Source of the DNA: Baylisascaris procyonis
Lineage: Eukaryota; Nematoda; Chromadorea; Rhabditida; Ascarididae
Length of the DNA stretch: 64,000 nt
NCBI GenBank assembly: GCA_037389465.1
Contig: JAZARR010000187.1
Coordinates: 1,984,001-2,048,000, forward strand
Direction of reading: 5' to 3'
Position numbers and translations under genes: made by a program. Positions within the stretch are counted from its first letter, which is position 1. Every line of letters starts with the position of its first letter. Shown piece after piece: positions 12,605 through 30,128 of the stretch. A model generated the notes under the pieces. It saw only the letters and a program-made list of their open reading frames with translations. It was not told where the DNA came from and did no database searches.

Positions 12605-12844
12605 ATGAGTATAAAAAGAGAGTTGAATGAAAAGCAATTTGAGCGCATACGTGAGGAGAAATTGCAATGCGACGAATCCGAACGACTCTTTTTCATGAGT
12701 ATCGCCGATCGATTCGATGCTAGCGAAAGGGGGGAACCACTACAGCTAGAGAACGACGAAATAGAGGCAACTTCCTTGGCTCACACAGCATCAACGAAAT
12801 ATCCGCCCCCAATTTGGCAACACGATATATGCCAAAAGCATTAG
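12605..12844 (+). CDS. possible small protein or exon, strand uncertain
   Basis: 79 codons from ATG to TAG. It is highly charged and low in Ile/Phe/Lys bias (contains NEKQFERIREEKLQ and SIADRFDASERGEP), in a block of clearly higher GC. CCGATCACAG, 4 nt before the ATG, could serve as a splice acceptor. The minus strand is also open over 12720-12891, with a good acceptor TTTTTTCTAG before DPKAMHSH, so the true strand cannot be settled. No family recognised. Confidence 0.3.
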   Translation: MSIKRELNEKQFERIREEKLQCDESERLFFMSIADRFDASERGEPLQLENDEIEATSLAHTASTKYPPPIWQHDICQKH

Positions 12845-15800
12845 CATTAAATCTAATGTGTGAATGCATCGCTTTAGGGTCACTAGAAAAAAAATTGTTC
12901 GAAGTGAGAAATCCTGCAACGAATTCAATCATTTCAAATGCACATCGATATAAATCGAAGTAATTCTTTGTGTTGAATACAGTCCTATTCCCCGTTTCCC
13001 ATCCGTCTATTCATTTCATTTCGATAATAAATTTCCAGGCGGTGTAGATAATATAATCATCGAGTTTTTCTATTTGAGATTATGCACAAAGAAGTGTTTG
13101 ATAATGATTGGTGTACTCACACAAAATTTGCATAAATTTCATTGTTTTTTATTTAAAGTGATTTCACTTCTTTATAGCAAGATAGTACCATTAAAACGTT
13201 TCTGATCATCTTTAAGAGTTTTAAGTTTTTAAGTATCAACAAAAGTTTTAAGAGATAATGATATCAGATCCACCGAATTTCATGATATACATTTCAATTG
13301 AAACTGTTAAAGAAATACGCTTGCAAATGAGTACATGACTATAGACACTATTTGCTCTTTGCATGCTCTTGTAAAAAAAAAGGAGTGCAAAGAATTGATA
13401 AAAAAAGGGCGATCTGAAAACTGCTTCATTTTTGTGATGTTTCAATAATAAAACAAAAAATTACATCGCTATCGAATTCGTTCCTATTGAAGCGACAGTG
13501 ACAGCTGCTAGGCTATTGGGCATATATTTAGCAAGCATCTGTCACCATCCTCTTTAATGAAACCCTATCGGAAAAAAACGAGTAAACAGCTTCCGTCTGA
13601 AATGAATGTGTGCATATATCCTCGCTCAAGATGTTGAAATATTTTTAGGGAACTAAATAATATTTTCTTTAAAATTTTTAAAAAACTTCCTTGTAAAAAT
13701 TTCAAACATTTCCCACTCTAATATCTATGTTTCGATGTCTACCTTTATTTTGAACCACAATTATCACATACAAATGCTGTTTACGTTGATTTCTGATAAG
13801 ATTTTCGATAAATGAGCAACTTTTTCATAAATTTCACGAATATAAATTTCTCACCGTTTTTTTTTAAATTGATGAAATTATTTCTATCGAATGGAACCTT
13901 CGGAGTGGAAATTTACGAGTCGATATTACATAGCAGAGAAATTCAAATTGTATATTTTAAGGTATTACCTCAAAAATGATTGGAAAATTTTGTCGTCTTT
14001 TCGCTGAATCGACTATCAATTTTCGGTGATTAAAAAACAACAACCGGAATTCTCATTTTCATTTCATTAAATGAATAAGTGGGTGGTAAATAGTCATTTT
14101 GCACAAAAAAAAGTGAAATATTCCTATTTAAATTTCTAATATGCATATATCCTCTAGTCGAATATGATATCTCCACCACTCGCTAATGAAGTGATTCGAG
14201 CGATTCCGTTTGAATGACGGATCCCTAACCCGCATGGGAAATTTCACTGATGTCATAGGGAGATTTCAGTGATAAATCTGTACGTTAGCTTTTCGTTATC
14301 CAGTGTCATTCAAAAAATGTAAAATCTAAACTGTGAAAAATTTTCAATGATGTTTCAATTGTCTAATCTTCTGGAAGACGTTTGGGGATCGTACAATACG
14401 GATTCCGAAATCCGCCTTAAATAACTTGATTAGCCTAGAATATTGTAGAATATGTTTCATTTATACCGTTGTATAGAACTGTCAAAGATTTCTGAGATAT
14501 TCCCTCTAGCGATCATCCTTTTATTCCACTCCGTATGCGTTGTGACTTCAATCACTAGTTAAGTCTTCGATGATTTTCTTCCGCAATTTTTTTAAACTCT
14601 GTAGAGTATTTGTGGTTTCTAGGAGTTTATTAAAAAATATTTTACCGGCCGGAAATCCAACCTATCTCTTTACTTCACCTTAAATATCTGATTTTCATGA
14701 CTTTATTGCGTCCTTTCATCATGCAACAAAAAATCCGCATTAAAGTTGGAGTCATCATGCAAATATCCGTCTTTCTCCATCCCACATTTGCTTCATAAAA
14801 GCATATAAGTGTTTCCTATTCGGTTAATTATCATTTCTATGAAGTTCGCAAGATTTTATTTACTGTTACGTATGTTTATTTTCTTATAACTTTCTCTTGC
14901 TTTATGCAGTACACTGAAGATTTTCTTTGTTCCATATGAATAAAGACTTTTTGACTACTGTTTTACTACTATTTTTCAGTGACTTCATGATTCTGTCAGG
15001 GTTAATATCTATAGCATCTCGTATTCACCTGTATCAATGCTTTCATATTTAGAACATCTCAAGCTCGCTTGTATCAGCACTCTTAGCTTCTCTTGCCTTA
15101 CGTTTGTGAACTAATACAGCTTTAAGGATGTTTAACTACAATCAAATCGATATTGCCAGAATCTATGAGTTTTTTTTTTCAATCCACAACATACGTTCAA
15201 TTAGCAATTCATAAGCGGAAAAATGTCGCCAAGGAAGCTGATATGATATGCATATTTTGCAATTCTTCTTATCAAATCAATTATGTTTACAACCTATCAA
15301 TAAAAAAAAAGAATAAAACATGAGCAACAATATATTTGAAAACCGACCGCTCATATAAATTGAAAAATTTATTCTTATCCAACCTTCATCGATTGGCGAA
15401 TACGACAAATAAATATGTTTTTCAAAGTACTTAAAACGTTTCTACAATTCGAGCAGATAAATTAATGCAACAAGCTTAAAGCTGATGGAATAGCAATAAG
15501 ATGGATTGATAATAGTCCAAATTATGCTCCGTAATTTCATGAATACAACTCCGGTGTGGTTTCCGCAATGAAATCACCCAAATAGACAAGTATCTCACTC
15601 GTACGCACCTATAGATATATACAAATAGCGCCGTCATCAGGCGCATTACAAATGCAAATTTTAAATGCTCATCATGAAATGTGGCAGTAGAAATCAATCA
15701 ATCGATAATTGAGAAGATAGTATAACGGCATTCATTTTTTTTTTTTTTGCAACAATATTCGATCGATGTATCAAATAGTCAATGTAAAATTATTGACGAT

Positions 15801-16118
15801 TTAAGAGGATTTTCAAAGATTTAAATTAATAAAAAAACTTTGTAGGTGGTATTTTCTATCTCACCGATCCTTTCAAAACATAAAATCTAAAAGATGATGA
15901 AATTTATTCAACTATCTGCTCAAATTTGATTACTTAGTTTATGTTTATCCTTCAATAAGCATTATTCTTTCAAGCATTTCGATGCGAAATGATCGCTTAT
16001 TGCTTGAATTATTTCCTTTTCAGTTCAAATCACCTGATACAATAAAGATTCTAATAAAAAGGCAATAAATAATTAGTGAGATGATATACTAGAATCATAT
16101 CGACAAATAAATCTAAAC
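12845..16118. other. no gene seen
   Basis: AT-rich sequence with Oct-like ATTTGCATA words (about 13123-13140). No supported exon. Confidence 0.4.
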
Positions 16119-16170
16119 CATTCAGACAGCCTTATGTATAGGTACATTCAGACAGCCTTATGTATAGGTA
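16119..16170 (+). repeat. exact tandem duplication of a 26-bp unit
   Basis: Two identical copies of CATTCAGACAGCCTTATGTA followed by TAGGTA, head to tail. Confidence 0.97.
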
Positions 16171-17001
16171 CATGAGTTAACAATGATTAACAAGTGTGCA
16201 CTATATATACAGCATATGCGATTAGTACCGCATCGGGTATGAATTCAAAAAAAAAGCGGAAGAGGAGGAAACAAAGAGAGAGAGGGGGAGGGGGGGGAAC
16301 ACGATAGTGATATTCGACGCGATTCCATATAATAGGGAATGAATTCATTTTTCTTCTCTCTTGAAAGATCTCTAGGTTTGCTCACCTGTAAAGATGAATA
16401 ATTCAAATATTGACGATAGAAAAATTGATGAGATATGATTGCTTTCGTTCAATAAATCGAAGTATCAATGCACTTTCATTTTATCTCAAAAACGATAGGT
16501 TGAATTCGAGTAGATTTTTGCTTTTCTTCATATCAAAATTTAGGAGGGATTGGAGGATGGGCAGGATTTCACAAACATTTCGAGCTGTCATTAATATAGG
16601 ACACACAAATTTCCATATATTTATAATTTCTAATAGATAACATCTCTACTGGATACAATTGATCGCCGGCAGGAAGTAATCTCTGCATATCGACGAACTG
16701 AATAAATGTGACAAGGTCTGTGGAAAATTTTTTCGGACTTTGTACGTTGACGCATAGATTGGATGTTGTAGTTTGACGTAAACATTGGGTTCTGTACGTT
16801 GATGTGCATCATCTTGATGCATTAGAGTATGACGCCGACGTTAAGATATGCTCCTCTTTCAAATGAATCGGCAATAGCCGACGCTTTTGGAGCAGACGGC
16901 TGGAAGTATCTTATCATATCAACTTATCAGCTTATGCCCTCTGGGTCTAAAAAGTAGGCTGATAAAAAACAGCTGTTTTGAGGTGATAATATATGGTTCA
17001 T

Positions 17002-21346
<4,345 letters not shown>

Positions 21347-22072
21347 TCAAATTTTCGTTGATTTTTGTAGATTAACAATAGATGTGGATGATTCTTCAGG
21401 AAACATTAATGAATAAATAAATTGTGATGAAAGATTAACTCGTTGTTCACTAAAAACATTTGTTATATTTGTTGAATTCCCAAATATATCGGGATTTAGA
21501 ATTAATTTCGATAATAAAAGAATTGGTGTGGAATTTAGTGGTAAAACAAATGATGAAAATTGCTTTGCTGCATTTATTTCTTTTTTAATGATTCCAAACG
21601 ATAAAATATTTGGTCGATAAACAAGTGGTGAAAACATTAATGAAGAAATCTCTTGAGGGTGTATTAGAAGTGGTGCATTAATAATAGCACTTGTTAAGAG
21701 TGGAGAAAAAATCCATGGATTGAGTAGAAATGCGCCAAGAACGGATGGGAATAAAACGATTGGTGAGAGTATAAGGGGAGCTAAAACTTTTGGCTCCGAA
21801 TATGTAACTTCACCACCTTCTAATGGTAAAACTAATGACGGTATAAAGCCATGAGTCCATAAATGGTTGGCTTCATTTTTGGCCAGATTTAATTCGTCCA
21901 TTTTGGCCAAAAGTTGAATATCCTTTTCAATATAGCGTCGTAGATGTTCCTCGTCCAGGTTCACATATCGTTGAAGAATCTCTCGACTACGATACGGTGA
22001 ATTAATACCATACGTTAATTTCAATTGCTCTTTATTCAGCTTCGAAAAACCGATTGTGTTGAGTTCTTTCAT
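21347..22072 (-). CDS. mltn: MLT-10-like terminal exon
   Basis: The acceptor is AAATTTCAG and the exon has 241 codons ending in TGA. The apparent ATG at 22090 lies upstream of the acceptor and is not used. The first 90 residues carry the MLTN box that leads to the hydrophobic xLxPxxLxP repeats; the last 130 residues only vaguely retain the pattern. An AATAAA lies about 5 nt after the stop. Confidence 0.88.
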   Translation of the reverse strand: MKELNTIGFSKLNKEQLKLTYGINSPYRSREILQRYVNLDEEHLRRYIEKDIQLLAKMDELNLAKNEANHLWTHGFIPSLVLPLEGGEVTYSEPKVLAPLILSPIVLFPSVLGAFLLNPWIFSPLLTSAIINAPLLIHPQEISSLMFSPLVYRPNILSFGIIKKEINAAKQFSSFVLPLNSTPILLLSKLILNPDIFGNSTNITNVFSEQRVNLSSQFIYSLMFPEESSTSIVNLQKSTKI

Positions 22073-25000
22073 CTGAAATTTATTTCCCATATTATTTTAT
22101 GGTAAAATGATAAACATATAGAATTATTAAATGAAATACAAGTAAATACAGAAATAATATAGAAAAGAAGAGCAGTTTTTTGGCCACTAGAAAATATTGA
22201 TCGAAACTTGACTTGAACTCGACGTCGTTCGCTTCAAAGCTTTGCAAGGACTTAGTAAATTTTGCAAGATTTTCTAATCATAAAATTAATGACCGTATGA
22301 AGACATGAGCCAACAAAAATGCGTAGCCTCCCTCTAGTCAGATTTGATTTCGTCAATTTTTGGCCAAAAATGGAATATCCTTATATATATTAATGCTGCC
22401 TTTCGCAGCCATTGAAATTTGAAATTATTTAGAGCTTTATTTGAAAAATGATAGTTAAGCGTCGTTTCATAATAGAATTCATGGGTTTTGCAACTATATT
22501 GCCGTGCATTTTTTAAGCGACTTAAAGAAACTTCGTTAAGAGTTAGCCGATTCAAGGTGATCTTGTTTTAGCCCTAAATATTTCCCTAAGAACATAAAGT
22601 TAACTTGTTTTTCACGAAATATCACCTTCTTTCGAAATGAACATTTGCATAATCTGTTTAAATGTTTTATATTTTTCACATCATCTTTTCGAAAAAAAGC
22701 AAAATCCACATAATTTTTCGAGTCGCATCTGAAAATTTTCGGTTTCCTAGCATTTAAATAAACCTCTTTCTCTTCTCTTTCATTATCTGTCTTTCTCTCT
22801 CCCTCTCTCGTCCACCTCTCTCAGGAATGGAAAAGTTTCACATTGCATCCAAATTGGACGTGATCTAGGCAGAGCAGTGTTAAACATTCACCGTTATGTT
22901 TATATATCATTCATTGCGAATTCCTATGATCGAAGATGAATAAACGTATGATCTCAAATTTATGCACTAATTGACGAGGAACGACGATTCAATCCGCGGT
23001 TTCTGATAAAAGTATTTTCCCGGCAATTAAAAGGTTTAAACCAAACATCATGACATCACTTACCAAACAATCGCATGAAACAATGATAGATGAGAGTTCT
23101 CAATGTAGACTATTGTATTATTCTATATATAAGAGTAGCAATTAGGGTATATGAACGAGAATACAACGATCGTATAAGTAAATAGTATCAGATATGATTT
23201 CCTATCATATACATATATCTTATAGCGAACCTGTTCAACTCCAATCAAATTGTAAAGTTTTTCGAATAATTCAATTGTACGTTGATTATCGCTTAAGTTG
23301 CTGATATTTTTTGCCGTAAAATAGAGCGGTTGACCATTCAAACCATACTCCTTAACGTAATCGGCACCTGTTGCCTCAGATGTTTTCGTTACTTTTCCAT
23401 AAATCTTCTGCAAGTATTTATTGATTGATCATAAACGATCATAGCTTCACCAATGCGAACATATCGAAAATGAGATCAGTAAATGAATCGATAATGGCTC
23501 AAATTAGAGAGTTGGGAAAAACGGCTCATTGAGCAGCAAATGGCACTAACGATCGTATGACGTAATATGGAAATTTAGCTGACACTTTAATATGCAAATT
23601 ATGAGGAGGTGGACAGAAATATACATGCATAAGCGAATAAGCATTGACAATTGCTCTGTGAATAAATGAATTTTAATTCATATTTTCCTATAAGATTTAC
23701 GAATCGATAAGTGATTCAACATCAATAGCAATTATAAGAATATTTTTGCTACTGAGCTTTTTGTGATGTATAATATAATCTTTTAAAAAATTTTCTTTAG
23801 TGCTGAACAAGTAAACATCTGTTTAAAGAGCCATCGGATTTTTGAAGAAACGGAAAAAATGAGCGGAAAAAATTTTTTTCTAATAATGAAAATTTTTATT
23901 TCTTTTCACATGTAATTTTCAGATGAAATTCAGCTGAATATTCACAGGATTTTTTTTTTTAGTTTTCTTCTAAACTTAGAAATTCAAATGCTATATGCTG
24001 AAAAGAAATCACTGAAATACAAGTAAATTCGATTAATTGAATAGAGAAGTAGAAGGGAATAAGTAAAGATGATTTCAAGAGCAGAGAAACAGAGTTGTAG
24101 GAAAGAGAAATAAAGAAAGCATGAACGAAAGTTACATAATGAAATAGAAAAAAAAAACGAAAACAACTCAACTCCGCAAGTACAAATTCAATGTGATTTT
24201 CTATGCACCATTCAGTGAAATAATGCCAAAATTTAAGTTGATTCATCAATTTCTTTTTTGGGGCTACGGAGCCTAGAGTGTATCGAAAAATATGCGTAGA
24301 ATTTTTAGCCGATCTGATCCCCGTGAACGAGTATTTTTAAGGTGATCTAGAGGGGATTTTAATAAGTTTAAAATATGAATATAATATGATGCCCTAACTT
24401 CGATGTTTCCTATTACTTCGCAGAATCGAATCGATGTAAAAGCGCATATTGTGCTAATTGCACTGACGAATTTCGCTACTGTAAAAAAAATAAATTGATC
24501 TACGTTACCTTTCCGAAAGCCATCTCTCTTTTATCGCTATCACTTCGAAGATTTGATACTTCGGCTAACAACTTGAGAAATTCTTCTTCATCGATATTTT
24601 GTGCTGAATGCGATTTTGGTGGAGATTTCGAGTCCTGTAATATTTCAATTCGGGACTTAATAGATAAAATATTCATACTTATTTAAATCTATTAATTAGG
24701 GACAAACAAAAGGCTCCAATATGACTCCATTCTTATAACATGAACCTTTTCAAAAGAGTAGACGAAAGAAATGGTGAAGACTATGAAATAGTTCTGAAGG
24801 ATGTTATAAACTCTTGCATGAAACAATCAAATAGTTTCTGAGTAGTGATGAAGAGCACATTTAGTGAGCAACATTTTCTTTCCTATATGAAGCTGCTGCT
24901 AGGATTGAAGGTATGCATCTGTAAATTTGAAAATATCTATGAATATTCATAACATGTTACAGTTACTATAATGGAGTTGCTGCCACCATTACTATAAAAT

Positions 25001-28000
25001 TATAGCTCCGAATATTTCAATTTGCGATTTTCTCGTCAAAGCCGCCATCTTTGCTGACGAATCCCTTTCATTGATGGAATCCACACAAGCAATTCGACGC
25101 TCAACTGTTTGTTTGTGCTATGCCAACCTTCAGATCACTCTTGATGTGCTTTTCTTGGGCGGAAAATTAAATCATCATGTATCAGCAATACTTGCTCTGT
25201 TCCTTCATTCCATATTTTTCTTCCCATCTTCTTAGTCAACTTAGTCGTTCGGCATCAGATCGACCCTCTGGAAGTCCCCTCCCATCACAAAAGGACTCCA
25301 GCAGCATTTCAGCTGCTGGTACTCCCAAAACAGGTTTCCCGCATAAACCCACTTCTGGCCATAAAAGTGGGCTATATAGAGAGATGGGATGGAAAGGAGA
25401 TAGGTAGGAGGGCGGGGGTGGATATAGATATAGATGGATATAGATAGAATGGGCTATATTCATTGATGGATATAGATAGTTTGGAAGGAGAGGATGAGGG
25501 ATATAAGCAGGCGGAGATGGGATTTCATCTATCATTCTGCATCATTGAAAGACCTTCAACTTTCCAACCATGGAAATGTATCATAGGAAACAACAATATC
25601 ATAAGCATAAGAAACAACCACCGATCAACTCTTAAATATTTTAGAAATGAATTCAAATTTTTGCATTTCAAAACTTACAATTCGTTCTAAGTGCGTATTA
25701 TTTGCATTCGATTGTTCATCATCCAAAGATTTGGCGTTGTCTGTGTCTGCCTGAGTTGAGTTTTGTTCGGCCGCAATTAAACCCAACTTAATACCCTCAC
25801 TAACAAGTTTAAGTGGTCCACTTATTGCATCAAGTGTTTGCCTCGATCGATCAACCAATGAAATTGTCGATTCATCCATGGTATCATTTTGAATTCCACT
25901 ATCAATACTCATACCACGTCCACTGCAAACGTGAAAATATTCGAAAAAAAAAGGAAATAGGTGATGGAAAGACGAAGGATCTCAGTGTACATTTCACGCC
26001 TAATTTAGACCATACTTTTGCGGGAAATTTTCCAACAAACTGACCCTATTGATTCTTGAAAAACGAAAATTCACAAAAAATTTTCAATCGTTTCTCTCCC
26101 ATCCCCTTCATCCTCTTGCACAACTACAATGCTCGCAAAAATAACGAAAATGATCCAAGAATTTTTATTGAAGAAAAACATTCGACTAACGTATGCGGTA
26201 GAAATGAATTTTAGCAAGTTTGTTTTTTTTATCGATTTTCACTAAAATTTAAAATTTTGGCATGGAGTTTTCGAATTCATAAAAATCTATGAGAAAATTG
26301 ATTATGGATGATAAGAGCATTTAGAGGAAAAAATTTGCTTATGGAAAATATTGCACTCACCTTGCTAAATCTTTTATTTCGTGTAGCATATTCCTCAACG
26401 ATCGAGCAAAAATACCCAACGGGCTAATTCCACCGTCTTCGTTGAGTAATTGATATTCAGATCTTGAGACCACTTCACGTTTACTTCTTGAAAGTCGAAA
26501 TTCACCTATCCAACCATTTCGTCGTTGTTGTTGTTCTCGAACATATGACTCAGGTAATATACTTATTATATGACCTCTTCGAAGACGAAATGGTGAAATT
26601 TTTCGCATTTTATTAAGTTTTTCAATTATATCAATTTTCGATTTGCTCACTCGTTTCATTGGTGATTTCGTTTTTGCATTTATTTGAGTGCTTTGTTTTG
26701 AAGGATATAGGTTGTCGATTCGATGATCGTTAGCGTGTTTTGTGGATGTATCGTTGAGACGTTTTAATGAGGCTTTGATTCGTGCTTTTGAATTATGAAT
26801 ACGCATAATTGATGTGGGTTCCGCCTTGGGGGATTCTTTGATTTGTTTTGTTGAATGCCGAATATTTCCATCGTTTGATGATTGATTGCCTTGAAAATTA
26901 TTAATTAATGCAAAATTATTGATAAAAACTAGAGCTTGAAGAAATTCAAATTTATTTATTCAACTGGAACATCTAGTCGGAATATAGAGGATATATAACT
27001 CGAGTACCAAATCTCGTCACCCCTTCCCTAAAAGTACAAAATTTACTACGATATTTTCTCGTTAGGAATACATCGTCCTTTAATTTTTTTGTCATAGAAA
27101 ATCGCATGCAAGTGATTACTCTACTTGTAATATGCAATAATTTTTGTAGGATTGAACAATATGTGCGCGGAATAAATCCGCTTATATCCTATCTATACGG
27201 AATATATCTGCATATATCCAAGTCTTTCTCCATTTTATTGATGCTTGGGCATCGACCTTCGCTTCATGGAGGAAAGATGTCAATTATGAAGGATATTTGA
27301 AGGATGTTTGAACGATGTTTATTTCTATGAAATATTTTTTAGACTAAAATATCAAAGAAGTATTCACTAGATTGAATCAAACAATGTGAAAGTCTAGTTC
27401 TTTATTGAATTCTGCCAATTGGAAACTTTAAAAAATTTCCATAGAAAGCTTTAAAACTTTATCTACAATGAACATTTCAAATTTACTTATGATCATTTCT
27501 AACGTATTACAAAAATGCTTCTCATACACAATGTTATTTGAAATGATCCAAAGATGAAAATGAAAAAGATAGAAAGACAAACTGAAATAGCATGAAACAA
27601 AATTTGAAAATTGGTGCATAAAATATAACTTTTATAATGAAAAGTTGGAAAAAAGTTTGCAACGTGAATTCAGGTTGTAAATATACAAAAAATATGAAAT
27701 ATTAGAAGAAAATAGAGAAACAAATGAAAAATTTCTCTAATTCTTACCGATTGACGTTTTCAATTTTGTGTTCGCAATAATAGTCTCTGCACATTCGGCT
27801 ACTCGTTTAATTGTGTCTGCTTCGCGTACACATGAAGTATATTCATTTCGACGGAAATAATTCAAACGTAGACTTCTAAAAGAGTTTAAAAAATATTTTC
27901 ATATACCATAACATTTCGGTCTAGATTGAAATTTATGAGAAAAAAATCTCAATGACGTCATCGAAGTTCCAAGTTTTGATCTTTGGTCATTATCGGAGCA

Positions 28001-30031
28001 TTTTTTGGTACATAATTGCAATAAAAGCGGTATTCATAAAGTTACATCCATAGAGGCAATAATTCTTAAAATCTACTTCCGATCAATCGTCATTGATCGT
28101 TGTGTTAATACTGATCAGATCATTTAACGCAAGTATTGCCAAGTTTACTCTTCAGTTTATCACTCAACGAGTTCAATTTCTTCGATATTCCTCCTATTTT
28201 TCCAACTTTTTCCAGCATTTACGACCTTTATAACTTACTAGATAGCTAAGACATTTCGTTGTCATTTTTTATTTCAGATAGTTGGAGAAATGTAGAGAAA
28301 GCTGTAGAGAAAAGAAAGTTGAAAAACGAATCAGTTTTCAATTTTTTTAAAATTCCCTAATTTTAGTGATAATTAAATGGCCACCCGATTGTTAAAAATC
28401 AAACTTAAAATCGAAAACAAAATTATGCTTAAAAATAAAAAAATAGAAATTTATTTCTTACGAACTTTTGAAATGCATATGATGCGATAAATGCAGCCAA
28501 TGCATGACGAGTCCAATGCTCAAAAAGTGTTATGCCAGCACTTTTTGGTGTTACTACTTCAAGTTTTTTTCCATCATATTCAACTTGTACGGATAATTGT
28601 TGTTGCTCATCTTCGGCATTCAATGAGATAAAACAAACAATACCTGCAAATATCTCTTTTTTTGAAGCAAGCTCTATCCTGAATCAGGTTAAGTTGATAG
28701 ATATTGTTTATTACAAACTGCATTATCAGTTTTTGAATTTCGTTGAAAGTGGAATTGATGGAAGATTAAATAACCAACAGTGATCACCCGGTTGGTTAGA
28801 TCGCAACAGCTATAGATCACTCGGCCGGCGCATTCGTTTGAAAAAGATAAGGTCGCAGCTTCGAATACCGTCAAAGATTGATATTTTCAATTTTCATCAA
28901 ACAATAGTTCAACTTTCTGTTTCTTTTATGAAACTTTTTATGAAAGTTTTCGAAATTTCTCTTTTTGATCTATTTTCACTTTATTCTCTATACTGAAAAT
29001 AATCATTTCCTATCTATTAATGTGAAATTCAATCCATTATGTTTTTCAAAAACTCTCTCAAATTATTTACATTAAGATGCGAAAGAAATCACTATTAGCA
29101 AGTTTGTAAATTTCATGGTGTTGGGAAATGAACACCTCAGAACAAAAAAAATTAATATATTGTGCTAAGAAGGGATAATCGACGCATTGGGACAACTTTG
29201 CAGCATATTGGACAGCAAATTAGAGTTCTAGAGCTTTCTAGAAACACTTTTAGCCTGAAGGTCAAGAAACTCAGGCTTTCTTCTCCTAAAGAGCCTGAAG
29301 TCAATCTCTATGGGAAGGTTGTCATCGAGGAAAATGAAAGTCGAAATACATGTAAAATTATCTTTCATTTTTTCATTTGTTTATAATTTTCGAGAGAAAT
29401 GTAGAAACTGATTGAAAATTTTTGAGCGTTGAAGTAAGCGTTGAATTGGTAACTACCCAGATAATTTCCGTAAGAAAGTCGTGCTTATCATAAAAGTGTT
29501 AATCATCATCTACGTGCAAAGAATGAAACTATCTAAAGCATTTTGCGAAATATCTAAATTTCGAGTGTTTATACCGGGTTGAAGTGTATGATATAAATGA
29601 ACGCTCATGATGAAGGGAATGGAAAAACGCGCCAGAAGAGCGCATAATATGCGCTTTTTAACTACCAGGAAGTAATGAATCACGCAAAATATTGCATTCA
29701 TTTTTAGCTCTCGTCTATTCGTTTTAACAAATCTTGCAGATTATTCGCTTTTTGCGATCCGATCGGCATTAAATGGAGATCTGACCGGCTGCAAAATAAA
29801 CTTTTAAGCATTGAAAAGTCTTTTCGAAGTTTGCAAAAATCACTTGAAGGTTGATATAAAACGTTAAACTAGGATGCATATTATACCATAAAATTCCATG
29901 ATTTTGCTTTCAATGCTTAACGAGTTAAAATCATCAGGAAAACAAACATAAGACATAAATATACACATGTTCACAGATATAATTTCCCTACAATACGCTT
30001 TACGAATGCAAATTTGCTTCATATATTTAAG

Positions 30032-30128
<97 letters not shown>

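Noticed and set aside
22073..22090. ATG at 22090 as start of a separate 247-residue protein
   Set aside because: An AAATTTCAG acceptor at 22073 and phase match with exon 7 show this is the terminal MLT-10-like exon.
25236..25535. 99-codon minus-strand ORF in a MLT-10-like intron
   Set aside because: Half of it is the TAGATA repeat read as Tyr/Ile/Pro; the GC-rich part is reported as a strand-uncertain island only.
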